A DNA stretch of 64,000 bases, from positions 76,131,581 to 76,195,580 of the forward strand of contig CM058240.1 in the NCBI GenBank assembly GCA_030180135.1, read 5' to 3'. This DNA comes from Orychophragmus violaceus. Lineage: Eukaryota; Streptophyta; Magnoliopsida; Brassicales; Brassicaceae. The position numbers were made by a program, and so were the translations under genes. Below, piece by piece: positions 33,176-43,293 of the stretch (within the stretch, counting starts at the first letter, position 1; each line of letters starts with the position of its first letter). The notes under the pieces were generated by a model. The model saw only the letters and a program-made list of their open reading frames with translations, was not told the origin of the DNA and did no database searches.

Positions 33176-33374
33176 AGTTATAGAAATCAGTTTGTTATCG
33201 AGTAAAATGGAAACAACATTCCAATCTTCATATGCAATCTTCCAAAACACCAAAATATATATTAAACACTTTGTTTTGTCCTTACAATACCAAAATACTT
33301 CATAATAAAGGGAATAATCATCAAAGTTTCTTCATACCTTAAACAACAAAGACAGATATAGTAAAAGAGATGAA

Positions 33375-34154
33375 CTAATTATAATCCATCACAGGCCATT
33401 CAAGAACTCCTTCCGGGAAAATTCTAGCAAAACCAAATGCATGGATTGTGTAGAAACACAAATCACACATAGAAGGATCTTTAACAGTCTCCTGCCAGTA
33501 ATGATACCACCCATTCACGCTTGTGCATCTACACCTGCCAATAACTCCATAATCAAAAGCACTTACTCGTTGCACGAACAAATCTGGTAAAGCTTCATTA
33601 GGTCCCCAATAACGAACGTTTGAGGCATCAACTCGAGACCTCATCCGTCGAACTAAATCACGATTAGGATTAATCAATTCTAAATCAACTTCGATATCAG
33701 GAGACATAATGCGCCTTAGATTGCTATAGGCATAAATTGCAAGATCATACCCACTAACAGCCGCCTCACGAATGATGGCAATTCCGATTTCTAAGTTACC
33801 ATGGCGGAAAAACTCAGAACAACCTTCTAAGAAAACGGCTGAAAGATTACCACGATGGTGACATACGATTCTAAAATCCCTAATACCGTCTTCGAGCCGA
33901 TTAGGGAACTGCATGGTGAAGAGATCGACCTCTCTTAGGAAAGATTCATCGTTAGTCACCCTCCGTAAGGTCCGAATGGAAGCTCTAGCAACCACAAGGT
34001 CACGGAACGATCGAGAGACATGCAACATGATTGATTGGAGAATCTCAGTCGGAAGATCAATTACACCACCGTCTCGACGATTAAATCTCCTTGCACGCCG
34101 ATCGGATCTTGCCCTGGATGAACCTCCACGGAGAAATCTTCTGGACGAATCCAT
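33375..34154 (-). CDS. F-box protein carried inside the CACTA element
   Basis: An intact single-exon frame of 259 residues. After a basic N-terminus (SSRRFLRGGSSRARSDRRAR) the F-box begins at about residue 33 with LPTEILQSIMLHVSRSFRDL, then SIRTLRRVTNDESFLREVDL. The middle has FLEGCSEFFRHGNLEIGI and EAAVSGYDLAIYAYSNL, a SEL1-like helical pair, and the C-terminus has Cys pairs (RCRCTS and MCDLCF). This layout resembles the Brassicaceae F-box family of which At1g67623 and At2g35280 are members (from memory). F-box proteins select targets for SCF ubiquitin ligases. It shares strand with the upstream TNP1-like gene, 346 bp away. No lesion is visible. Capture by the transposon is inferred from position. 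Confidence 0.75.
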   Translation of the reverse strand: MDSSRRFLRGGSSRARSDRRARRFNRRDGGVIDLPTEILQSIMLHVSRSFRDLVVARASIRTLRRVTNDESFLREVDLFTMQFPNRLEDGIRDFRIVCHHRGNLSAVFLEGCSEFFRHGNLEIGIAIIREAAVSGYDLAIYAYSNLRRIMSPDIEVDLELINPNRDLVRRMRSRVDASNVRYWGPNEALPDLFVQRVSAFDYGVIGRCRCTSVNGWYHYWQETVKDPSMCDLCFYTIHAFGFARIFPEGVLEWPVMDYN

Positions 34155-34500
34155 TTGTTTAGTGATTTGACCTTTGGTCTTCTTCTTGTGACTAAAGATG
34201 AACAGTCCGAACCCTAAGACGTATATTTGGTTTAAAAATATTTTAAAACTGGGGAAAAAAACTAGATGAACGGTCCAGATTAATTAAGATCCGCGTCCTT
34301 ATCCGATATCCAGCGGGTCAACCCGATTGCGTTGGTTTTGTTTCCCTCCAAAATCGAGTTACAATTTGATATATCTGATTTAACTAGAAATTTAACAGTG
34401 TACATATGTAGAATTAACAGACATTATCACTAAATAATGTAAGTTTTAAAAGATACAAACACAAACATAAGATAAACATTAATAGTATTTCTTCAGCATT
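34155..34500 (-). promoter_or_regulatory. Upstream region of the F-box gene
   Basis: 346 bp between the F-box start and the 3' end of the TNP1-like gene. It is the only room for a promoter of the F-box gene, unless that gene is read from upstream. I see no clear TATA box. The host-derived part cannot be separated from element sequence by eye. Confidence 0.3.
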
Positions 34501-37347
34501 CATATGTAAAGGAGTTTGTCATTTGGCCAAGCTATTATACTTCCTTGAGCATCAGCAATGATTTGAAGTTCTGAATTTTCTCTCCAAAGTGGTGCATCTT
34601 CAATCAGAGGAAAATCAACCCATACCTTGCTTGCATTGGGGCCCAACCGGACAAAATGAACTACATCATCTGGATTGCTTGAACAAACTTGACCTTCTGC
34701 AACCTTTTGCCCAGATCCTTTGAAATTTAACAGGGTGCATTTCTTTCTCTCACTCTTGCTGGTGTTAGAGCTGTTACTTGCACTCTACAAAGAAAAGTCC
34801 ATACAACAAATCATTTGTCCACAGAAAGAGAATCTAGCATACCATATTCAAGAGATAATGTTTAGAGTATTACTGGATGTGATCCAATTTTCTGCATCAG
34901 TTCATCTCGGCTTGCTTCTACATTAGTCATACCAATCTTATGGAAAGGCCACAGGATACTCTTACCGAGTGCATCACCAATCGTCAACATTTCCGCATTT
35001 GGTCTCCATAGAGAACCATCTTCATTATGTACCATATCCACTTTGACAATAGCAGCAGCAGGACCCAAAGGAATGTTGTTTACCAGTTTTTTTGGGTCAG
35101 TTGACTCGAGACGACCCTCAACAATAATTTCACCCTCCTTTGACCAATCATAGATTAAGATTTTATCGCATGTTGCATCTGAAGCCTACAAATGCATTTT
35201 TACAAACAAAACACAGAACCAACACTTGATTATGATTACAATTCATCTACAATGAGATTATTAAAACTTCCCATTGAATCTGCAGTCTTATTATTTGCTG
35301 AGGATTCCACTTCATCTAGAATGAGCTTATCAAGATGCCATGCAATTTTCACTCCAATGGCTTGGCCAAGTGTGGTTACAGATGTTGTAGGTCTACAGAC
35401 AGGTGCGTTTTCATTTATAACAGACGTTACTGTTATAGCAGCGGCATGCATACCAAGTGGAATACGTCCAATTTTGTATGTTGGTTCAGCTGAACAGAAT
35501 TCACCTTCTCCGATCACAACATCATCCACTGAACACCAGTCTAAAATCTGACACCTAAGTCCTTTGCTAAGATCACTGACCTCAGAATTGGAGACACCGT
35601 GAGGTTGATTTTGAGAGTAAAAGAAAAGGAAAATTTAATCATAGATGATTCTAAATTCAAACTCATAACTTCATAGTAAGAAAATTGGTGTTAATTTACG
35701 TTTTTTGATACAGTTAATCCACGAACTACATCCTGCAAATCACGAACTGCATCTTGCAATTCTGCTTGTTTAGCTTCAACCTTCATTACATATGTATCTC
35801 TGGCCTGCATGATTGCTATCTTCGTAGCAGTTATCCCTCTGCCCATTCCTCTAATTCTACCTGGTTTCTCTTTTCCTAGTATCTGACTCACAGCATCGTC
35901 CTTAACACTAATACTCTCAGTGGATTCCATTTCACTGTCAATCATTTTGATTTGTTCCTGATTTCAAGTATTAAGAGAGTAATATCATAAGACAGTAAAA
36001 AAAAAAAACAATACAATAAAAGATGTAGAATGTTTACAATAGTCTCTTCATGTTCATGCCTCATAGGTCTCCCATCTGAATGTGTATGTCCTGCTATCCA
36101 TATCTTACTCCTAGTCACTTTTGTGGGGTCTAAACTGTTTTTCTTCTACAATAGACAAAACGATATTACTATTATCACAAGTACCTGGAACCTTTATTAA
36201 ATTCTCTGACTTATAGAGAATAATAGAATTAATAGAAACCAACCATTTCATGAGCCAATCGAACCATTCCCTTGCGACTAGTGGTGTGTGGAATCTGATT
36301 TCTCCTCAATTCCCTGTATTTGTCACTTTGGACCTTCAAATAAAACCAAACAGTAAGATTAGAATTCTACATATGCAAACATCTTTTCAGAATACGGTTT
36401 AAACAACCTTAAAATCTTTGCCTTTCTTCAACTTCACCCAGTTCATCCACGCTGACCCAAATTGAACATTGCTTGGTTTTAAGGTAATAAGTTGTTCCTT
36501 ACTCCCTATAGATCGCACTAGACTAACAAGCCTTGACTTTGAAGACTTCCATAGACAAACCCATCTGCTTTAACACACTTTCTTTTTGCCATTGTTCTGT
36601 CAATTTGAACCTCGCCTACAAAAGTTTTCAGAACTTAACATGACGGTATAAGTTAATTTACATATTTCAGGTTAGAAATAATACCTGAATTTCCTCCCAC
36701 ATTGTCTCCTTGGTATGTTCGTCAAGTTGTCTCCAATCTCCAAGAAGGACTGGTACATGCTCTCTCACAAGAGGCCCAAGAAATGAGGAAAGTGTTACTG
36801 ATCCTTCCCCTACATGTTCACCGAGAGATATAAATTCAACTTCAACCTTGTCTTCTAGGTTTTTAGCCACTTTACTCATCCTAGTGCGCCCTCTTCGTCT
36901 CTTTGTCTTGGTCTCTGAATGCTCACCTTGACCTGGTTCATTTTGATGCTGCGTAACTTTTGTATTGTTAGCCTTCTCCACCATTGCTTCATCTTCTTGT
37001 ATTTCGTCTTCGTTTTCTGCTGCTTCTCCTTCTTTTTCTGGAGATTCTGCTTCTTTTTCTGCTGATTCTCCTTCCTTCTCTGGTGATTCTCCTTCTCCTG
37101 ATGATTCTCCTTCTCCTGGTGATTCTTCTTCTTTATCTGAATTTTGTTCAAGAGGCTCATCTACCACTGCAGATTTCTGAGTAGCAGTCTGCATAACAGT
37201 TGTTGTTTCTTCAACCGTTTGATCATTATCTTCATCAATTTTAAGCCTCCTGCGTCTTTGCTCATTCTTGAATGGCTCAACACTCGCATCTGCACCTTGT
37301 TTGCGCTTACTGCGACGTAAATCTACATTAGTTGTCTGCTTTTTCAT
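34501..37347 (-). pseudogene. TNP1/En/Spm-like protein gene (frameshifted)
   Basis: A multi-exon minus-strand gene. Exon 1 (37347-36685) encodes an acidic Glu/Ser-repeat N-terminus (GEGESSGEGESPEKEGESAE) and SFLGPLVREHVPVLLGDWRQ. Later exons hold WVKLKKGKDFK, IPHTTSRKGMVRLAHEM (36332-36242), TRSKIWIAGHTHSDGRPM (36146-36040) and a coiled coil (35945-35695). Three diverged TNP1-type repeats follow near 35550-35230, 35070-34870 and 34790-34501, each with a core like LWRPNAEMLTIGDALGKSI. That is the plant TNP1/En/Spm family (PF03017). An apparent one-base frameshift near 36553 (GLS then WKSSKS in another frame) suggests inactivation, unless an intron removes it. TNP1-type proteins bind the element ends and assist transposition. 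Confidence 0.75.
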
Positions 37348-37744
37348 GTTTCACCTGAAACTGTTGTAAACTATCAGAAATTATATCCTATTTGATAAAA
37401 ACTAAACCAAATCATGAAAGGACATCAAAATACCTAAATGAAACAGTAATCATAATAAATTAGCCCCAAATTGAAACAAAAACCTATAAAATTCACAAAC
37501 TCTTTTCACGAAAATCAGATCCTAAACCTCGAATTATAGTTTGTAAACCCTAAATCTACATGAAATTGAACAGCCAGAGCCAAATACAAACCTTCAGATA
37601 TCGAAGATCGATCGAAATGGGAAGCAGAAACTTGACGGTAATAGAGCACAATGTTTTCTGTTTGTGAGATGAGAGGGAGAGTGAAGACGAGACTGAAAAT
37701 TTCATTAAGTCTTTTACCGGGCCAATTTTTTTTTTCCCGCTACC
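37348..37744 (-). promoter_or_regulatory. Leader and promoter region of the TNP1-like gene
   Basis: About 400 bp between the gene start and the right subterminal repeats. A spliced leader is likely: exon 1 is preceded by CTGAAACTGTTG context near 37355 (acceptor-like TTTCAG on the minus strand). In CACTA elements the promoter lies in the 5' terminal region, so the right end is the 5' end here. Confidence 0.4.
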
Positions 37745-37915
37745 AATTTCGACAGCGTTTTAAATTATGTAATGCTATGTATTCTACGCGTCACCTTTTT
37801 TTTTAAAAAAAAGACGACCTTTTCGTAGCGTTTACAAAAAATGAAACGCTATTAAAAACTTAAACATAGCACAACATATATAAACGCTATAAGGCGACGC
37901 TATGAATACCCGATT
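37745..37915. repeat. Right subterminal repeats of the CACTA element
   Basis: Copies of AGCGTTT, AAACGCTAT and GCTATG in both directions, shorter than the left array. Confidence 0.75.
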
Positions 37916-37929
37916 TTCCTGTAGTGTAT

Positions 37930-37974
37930 ACACATATATCTTGGTTGAAAACCAATAAAAACCATGATATATCA
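37930..37974 (-). repeat. 5' LTR of C, remaining 45 bp
   Basis: The terminal part of the LTR cut off by the CACTA element, with the conserved TTGGTT...AACCATGATATATCA inverted pair found at the edge of all Athila LTRs here. Confidence 0.8.
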
Positions 37975-39203
37975 TTTTCCCTCAAGCAAACAGAAAACTA
38001 AAGTATGAAAAAGAAGTTTGAAAACATAGAAACTCCTTTCGTCTAGTAAACATCATATTCACATTCACTTAGTAATCCACATGAAAACATGCCTGCAGAG
38101 ATCAAGACCACAATGTACTTCCCCCACACTTAGCAACTATCCCATGTAAACTCCACAATCAAGACAAGAAATCCAAATTCCCCATACTAACTTATGTAAA
38201 TATTAAGTGTGGTCTCACCGAGGGGGTATCGATCAAAGGACACATGGACTCTTACTTAGTCAGTAACTGACCACCAAACTGTCAATTTATGGTTTCTTTC
38301 TTCTTCCTTTTCGCCCTTTAGCAACTGATTTTTCTCCACTGGGTATAATTTTTTTATCAAAGCTCTTTCCTTTTTATTCGGGGTATTACTGTGGACACAT
38401 TCCATGAAGCTCATGAGATAATAGGGGTATCTACCACTCTTGTGATCACTTCGAAGCTACTAGCTTATCCGCAGTTTATTACTTTTTTACTTTAAGGAAA
38501 GGGAGAAGGAAATGATACTCAGACAGGTTTACAAGCTGTTTCAGGGCTGACAGAGGAGTTCGATCTAATGTATACCAAGCCCCTGGGTAATAAAATTAAG
38601 TCAAGATTAGAGGTGAAGTTAGTAATGGATCCTCTAAATACTTGAAGTGATATGGGTGTCCTTGGTAGGTTGATCCGTGTGTGGTTTTCTAATAGTCATA
38701 TAGCTACTCCAAGTCTGTCCATTGGTAACCTAGGATCTTGTGAAATGTAAAAATTTCCTCGAAAAATATTAGTTTCAAACTGATTTTGACTAGATAAAAT
38801 AAGTTTAAAAATAATGGACTGAATTTAAGAAAAGAAAACATGTCGTTAGTAACCTCCTCCCCCACACTTAAACTGCACGGGCCTCAAGTGCAACCACAGC
38901 TTGGGTTTGGTTGTAATCAATTTGGAACAGTCGGATAATTTAGTCAAAATCTCGTACATGACGTCGATCGATGTCGACCGACACTAATGGTTAACGTCGG
39001 TCGACATTAAGTGCGTGGGAACATAGTCGGAACAGCGAAGGTGCCATGTTCAAGTTAATGAGCTAAAACTCAAAACTCTCACTTGTTAGCTGTGTTAGAG
39101 CACTCAAAAGCACCATCAGAAGCAACAAAATAATGCATAAACTCTTAAAATCCAAGTTCCAAGCTGATTGGACTAACATACTGACTCAAATAAAGACATA
39201 AAA
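37975..39203 (-). other. 3' noncoding region of Athila D
   Basis: Aligns in order with the noncoding region after gag in A (45840-47199, reverse) and B (52293-53640). It shares two extra purine-tract words on the minus strand (AAGTGTGGGGGAAG at 38118-38131 and AAGTGTGGGGGAGG at 38856-38869). A palindrome pair lies at 38961-39003. No ORF is credible. Confidence 0.65.
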
Positions 39204-39266
39204 ATGACTCAAGAACACAAAAGAAAAGAAAAGAAAAGAAAAATAGAACCAGCAGAAATGGAAGAT

Positions 39267-40815
39267 CTAGAACCCATGAGAGTTCTCGCCGTCCATCACA
39301 TCGGAATCAGCAACCTCCTCGATCTCCTCATCCTCGGGAGGGACAGGTGCAGGCGGGGTGGGATCGCGACTGCGTCGATGTGGGTGGGAGATACGCTGTA
39401 CGCGACGACACAAGCAGCCAAGAAATCCCTTCCCGAGCTCATTGATTGTAGAAGTCATCCATTTTTGCCATTCTCCAGATGGCATGTCTTCTGGTCACAT
39501 CGGAGGATCCGAGAAGCAATAGTCATCATTCGCATAAATACCTGCAACAACCTCGTGCTCAGCAGCAGAAGGAGAAGCTCCATAAGATGTGCCTCTTAGT
39601 ACAGTGGAGCGACGCTGACCCGACGCTGACCAGCTCGACAAAGCTTCTCAGAAGGCTGGAAACTCAGCATCAGAGGCTCACCTGTAATGCATGTGAGTCT
39701 AGTGTCTGGAAGAGGAAACAGGCGTGACACACCAGATGAGTCAGTAAAATGCCAAAAAAGCTTTCCCTTCTTGATGGCTCCCTTTAGCCAATGAGAACTC
39801 CTCAAATGCTCTATGTCCATAGTGGACCGTGTGGTCTCAGATATTGAGCTGGCTCTTGTCGATGAAAAAGTGGTCAAAGATAGGAGTCAAGAGGCTCCCA
39901 ACAGACTCTATCTTTGGTGCTTTTTCTGTGAATGGCTTGGTCTTAAGCTCCTCCAAATGATGTGAAAATACTGCTCCCATGTTCACATATGTTGTCAAAT
40001 GGGTGTCCTGATACTCCTCTATGTCAATGATGTGACCAATACCAAAATACAGCAATAACAGCTCATCTATCCTCATCATCTTGGGTTCCATCTTGCATAA
40101 GATGGTGTTGACCAACAGGCGTACAAGATAACTTAAAACAGAATGCCTCACCACGGACTATTTGGTATTCTGGGAGTCGTATTTCCCATTACCAAAATGT
40201 GACAAAAAATTGTACGTCTCGCCACTACTCTGGAAGGTTCACTCTCTCTTGAGTCCTATCGAACTCATAGATTTCACAGAGCTCAGGAATAGTGATCATG
40301 TACCGTACACCCTTAGCCATGAATGTCAGGGTTTCCTATGAAGCTTTACGGACCATCTCATTGGTGTAATACACCCTGATTGTGGCCATGAACTATCCGA
40401 CAAGCTCCTCGTGCATGTCGTACTGCCTGGTACAGATGGTACCTAAACCAATCGTCCTCAATATGCGGAGAACATCTGATCGAATCTTCAGCCTTTTCAT
40501 AGTGGTATGACAAGCAAATCTGGTGGGAATTATCTTCACGCCTATCCAGGCGTTGTAAAACCGAGAAACATAGTCATCACATTGCTATGAAATATGCATG
40601 TGGGTGCAAGTATCCTTCTCGTATTCGATCTCAGGATCATGTGGCCAAATCCAGTTGTATGGGATCATCAGCTTCTCGCGCCTTGGCCAAGGTGGGCGCG
40701 TCTGCGAGTTTGGAGCATGAGTATCAGCTGCATCGTCTTCCCACTGTGGTGAGGAACCAGAAGCAGAAGCTTCGGTAGCTGTCCTCTCGCATTTAGATTG
40801 CTGTCGTGTAGTCAT
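39267..40815 (-). pseudogene. Athila third-ORF (ATHILA/env-position) remnant of D
   Basis: Minus-strand frames 40815-40585, 40154-39837, 39877-39596 and 39485-39267 are pieces of one decayed ORF, with further readable segments between them broken by stops (for example TAGs near 40390 and 40340). The start has a Ser-rich region, then a segment ending in HDPEIEYEKDTCTHMH. The middle has hydrophobic segments around LSYLVRLLVNTIL and an EEYQDTHLTTYVNMGAVFSH block. This is the ORF found downstream of pol in Athila elements, which sits at the env position and whose function is unproven. It is broken beyond use. Confidence 0.65.
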
Positions 40816-41430
40816 CTTCGTAGATCGAGTAAAAAAAGACTAGAAATGGGTAAAGGAGGAAAATTCGTGTGGAATAGCACTTGGAATCACTCAAATCGGT
40901 TAAGAATTGAGAGAGGTGGCGATTTTGAGGAGGAAATTCGCGAGAGGTAGAATGAAGAAGATGAGATTCTGTCGCGAGAATTTAAAAGGACTTACCTCGT
41001 GTGTATCGACGTCGACCGACACTGAAGGTTAACGTCGGTCGACATTAGTTGTCTAATGCCCTCAATCGACTGGGTAATCGACCCTGGTTGATTATCTTCC
41101 GTGCTCGAAATCCTCGACTCCAATGTCGACCGACACTAGTTAGTAACGTCGGTCGACACTCATTCTTGAGTGCTTTGATCCTACGAAACTTAACACAAAA
41201 ACACCAAAAATCCAAAAATCAAAAAGCAAAACAAAAAATTCCTAATATTTACAACTTACTAGTGGGTTGTTTCCCACCAAGTGCTCGTTTTACGTCATCA
41301 GCTTGACTGAATTGCGACTAGGCAGTGGGTGGATCATCCAGATGAACGATGTCTCCTTCTGGAATCTTAGCTTTCCTCCAATAGTGTTTCACCCTTTTCC
41401 CGTTGACAGTGAACTCCTCAACTTTGGAAT
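40816..41430 (-). other. Interval between Athila D integrase and its third ORF
   Basis: Noncoding. It holds two palindrome pairs (41008-41041 and 41121-41157) with 23-bp core spacing, and on the minus strand a GTGGGAAACAACCCACTAG phrase like the GGGAGGCAACCCACC phrase after gag in A and B. Confidence 0.6.
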
Positions 41431-41718
41431 TCAACAAGATAACAGCTCCGTGTGGTCTGACGTCCTTGGTGGTAAAGGGACTTGACTAAGGAGAACGTAA
41501 CTTTCCAGGAAACAATTGTAAATTTTATATATACGGAAGTACATGACCATTCGGTTCGAAGTGGCATGAGATGATCTTCTTATCATGGTATGTCTTTTAA
41601 AGCTCCTTGTACAGCTTTGAATTCTCATATGCGTGGTGGCGAATCTCATCCAACTCATTCAGCTATATCAAACGCCTTTCTGCCGCAGGTTCGATGTCAA
41701 AGTTCATCTTTTTGACAC
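41431..41718 (-). pseudogene. Athila D integrase, C-terminal end
   Basis: Minus-strand translation shows LIQLNELDEIRHHAYENSKL then YKE and, after a shift, MVMYFRIYKIYN. These are the conserved C-terminal blocks of Athila-type integrase. The frame is cut at 41718 by element A and resumes at 48399. TSD GACAC is at 41714-41718. Confidence 0.7.
41714..41718. repeat. TSD of element A, left copy (GACAC)
   Basis: GACAC here and at 48399-48403 flank element A exactly. Confidence 0.92.
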
Positions 41719-42917
41719 TGATATATCATGGTTTTTACCCATTTTAGACCATGATATAGATGTGTTTTTAGTGTCTTTTGTCTTTGTTTAGAGTCTTTTA
41801 CAGGTTTAATCAGGTTTGGAGCTAATTGGAGATATTTGGAGAATTTTGGGACTTTTGGGACGTTTTGGCCGAGAGCTTAAGTCACTGTCCGATTTATTGA
41901 TCGTGCATAGACCGACACACCTTGTGCATCGGTCGACACACTAGCGAAATGGGCCGTACACGTCGGTTTAATGAAGATATGAAGATTTGCAAAGAAGCCC
42001 AAGATAGTTCCAGTATTTACACAGAAGCCCCATCCGAGATTATGCCTATATATACTAGTTTTTGGTGTTTATTTTACTTACACTTTCATAATTAAGAGCA
42101 GAGGATTTTTAGAGCTTTTGGGGCTGATCTGAACCTATTACTTCATCTGTATTTGGAGAAGATTTCGAACCCCTTTTACTCTTATTCTTTTATGCAATTT
42201 ATTCATTCTATGATTATGTTTTCATTATCTATGTCTGAGTAGATTCCTAGTTAGGTTTAGGGCTTCTCACATAGGATTTCATGACTTGCTAGACTTGTTC
42301 AAATTCAGTTAAGGATTCAAACTATATCTGTTCTTCAATTTAATTGTGCTTAAAGCTAGTTCTAACCTGATCAATTAGAATCTAGATCTTAGGTTGCTAA
42401 ATACGTCACGGAAGTGGGGTTTAGGAATCTGAACTAATTAAATTGGGCAATTAAACTTTGCGCAAACGGAAGTTTGGTTTAGGATAATTGTGAACATATC
42501 AAACTTGGGATTAATGCTAGTTTAATCTGTTAGTTCTCGCAAACGAAAGTTTGGTTTGCTGCACTTAGACTTAGAGAATTATCGCAAAGGAATTTGGTTA
42601 ATTCTATATCTGTGTTTTGAGTTCTAGAACTGTGCTTAATTAGATCCTTGCTGAATGAACTTTCTGCTTGTCTGATTTCCTGAGAATACCCTAGGCTTGA
42701 CGCTTTTAATTACTTGCTTCCACAACCGCTAATCTCTGCTACTGATTTACTTTCTCGCACCGCTTTTAATACAATCACATTGCTTATTTCTAGTATTAGT
42801 CTCTACTGTTCTGATCTATTGAGACCAAGTGTCCCTGTGGATTCGATAACCCTATATACTACTTTGACATTGCTGTTCACTTGCAGTTTAGTATAGGGAT
42901 AAACTTTGAGCCTATCA
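41719..42917 (+). repeat. 5' LTR of A
   Basis: Starts TGATATATCATGG and ends GAGCCTATCA. The first 45 bp hold an inverted pair (ATATCATGGT and ACCATGATAT). A palindrome pair lies at 41907-41940. The TATATATA-like region near 42049-42057 (CTATATATACTAG) is a plausible TATA box. Confidence 0.93.
42048..42057 (+). promoter_or_regulatory. Candidate TATA box in the A LTR
   Basis: CCTATATATACT lies in the middle of the LTR, upstream of a transcribed-looking part. The equivalent is near 47529-47538 in the 3' LTR. Assigned from sequence only. Confidence 0.45.
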
Positions 42918-42923
42918 AGTTTT

Positions 42924-42941
42924 TGGCGCCGTTGCCGGGGA
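42924..42941 (+). promoter_or_regulatory. Primer-binding site of A (tRNA-Asp)
   Basis: TGGCGCCGTTGCCGGGGA, 6 bp after the LTR, the standard Athila/Tat-type site matching the 3' end of tRNA-Asp. Confidence 0.92.
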
Positions 42942-43293
42942 CTCTTAGAGTCTTCGATAGGACCGAACTTAGGGTTTCTACTAGAAATTTTTCTTTTTGT
43001 TTTTTCTTTTTTTCGTTTTGTTTTTATTTTACTAACTTTTTCTCTGATTTCTCTCTGTCGCAGGTACGAATTTCGCCTTGCGTCGATCGTTGCATCCCTT
43101 GCGTCGATCGTCACTAGGCGATTATGAGATTGAATCGATCGTTGCACTGATAGCATCGATCGTTGCTGGACGATTACAGACAGTTTATGCCAACGCAGAA
43201 AACTCGAAGTAATCCGAACTCGAGCTTGCTTAATCTCGGACTAGAGGAACTTGGACGTCTAGAAAGAGCTAACAGAAGAGAAAGAGAGAGAGA
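42942..43293 (+). other. Leader of A with two palindrome pairs
   Basis: Two pairs with CGATCG cores 21 bp apart lie at about 43082-43113 and 43134-43165. Compared with element B, the first 25 or so gag codons are present (43168 onward) but a one-base difference in a GA run near 43280 puts them out of frame with the rest. Confidence 0.7.

Larger units (their letters stand above)
31278..37926. mobile_element. CACTA (En/Spm) element with a captured F-box gene
   Basis: 6649 bp with matching ends: CACTACAGGAAAATCGGGTA plus TTCATAGCGTC on the left and its inverted copy on the right (about 31 bp), a perfect 3-bp TSD (TAT) and subterminal repeats at both ends. It carries a minus-strand TNP1-like gene (37347-34501) and a minus-strand F-box gene (34154-33375). 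The large TNPD-type DDE transposase is absent, so the element is non-autonomous. It is inserted in the 5' LTR of element C. Confidence 0.93.
20418..37974 (-). mobile_element. Internally deleted Athila derivative (C), nested in D
   Basis: Parts on the plus coordinates: truncated 3' LTR 20418-21195, gag C-terminus 21227-21503, copia insertion 21504-28949, gag middle 28950-30121, primer site 30209-30226, then the 5' LTR 30233-31277 continuing at 37930-37974 after the CACTA insertion. The flanking 5 bases (TTTGT and TTTTC) are a decayed TSD. The purine tract and 3' noncoding region are lost, the core gag domain and the protease are absent, and no pol is present. It is clearly non-autonomous and now dead. 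Confidence 0.8.

Noticed and set aside
36965..37184. Ser/Phe- and Leu-rich plus-strand frames near 37 kb
   Set aside because: Antisense shadows of the Glu/Ser repeat in exon 1 of the TNP1-like gene.
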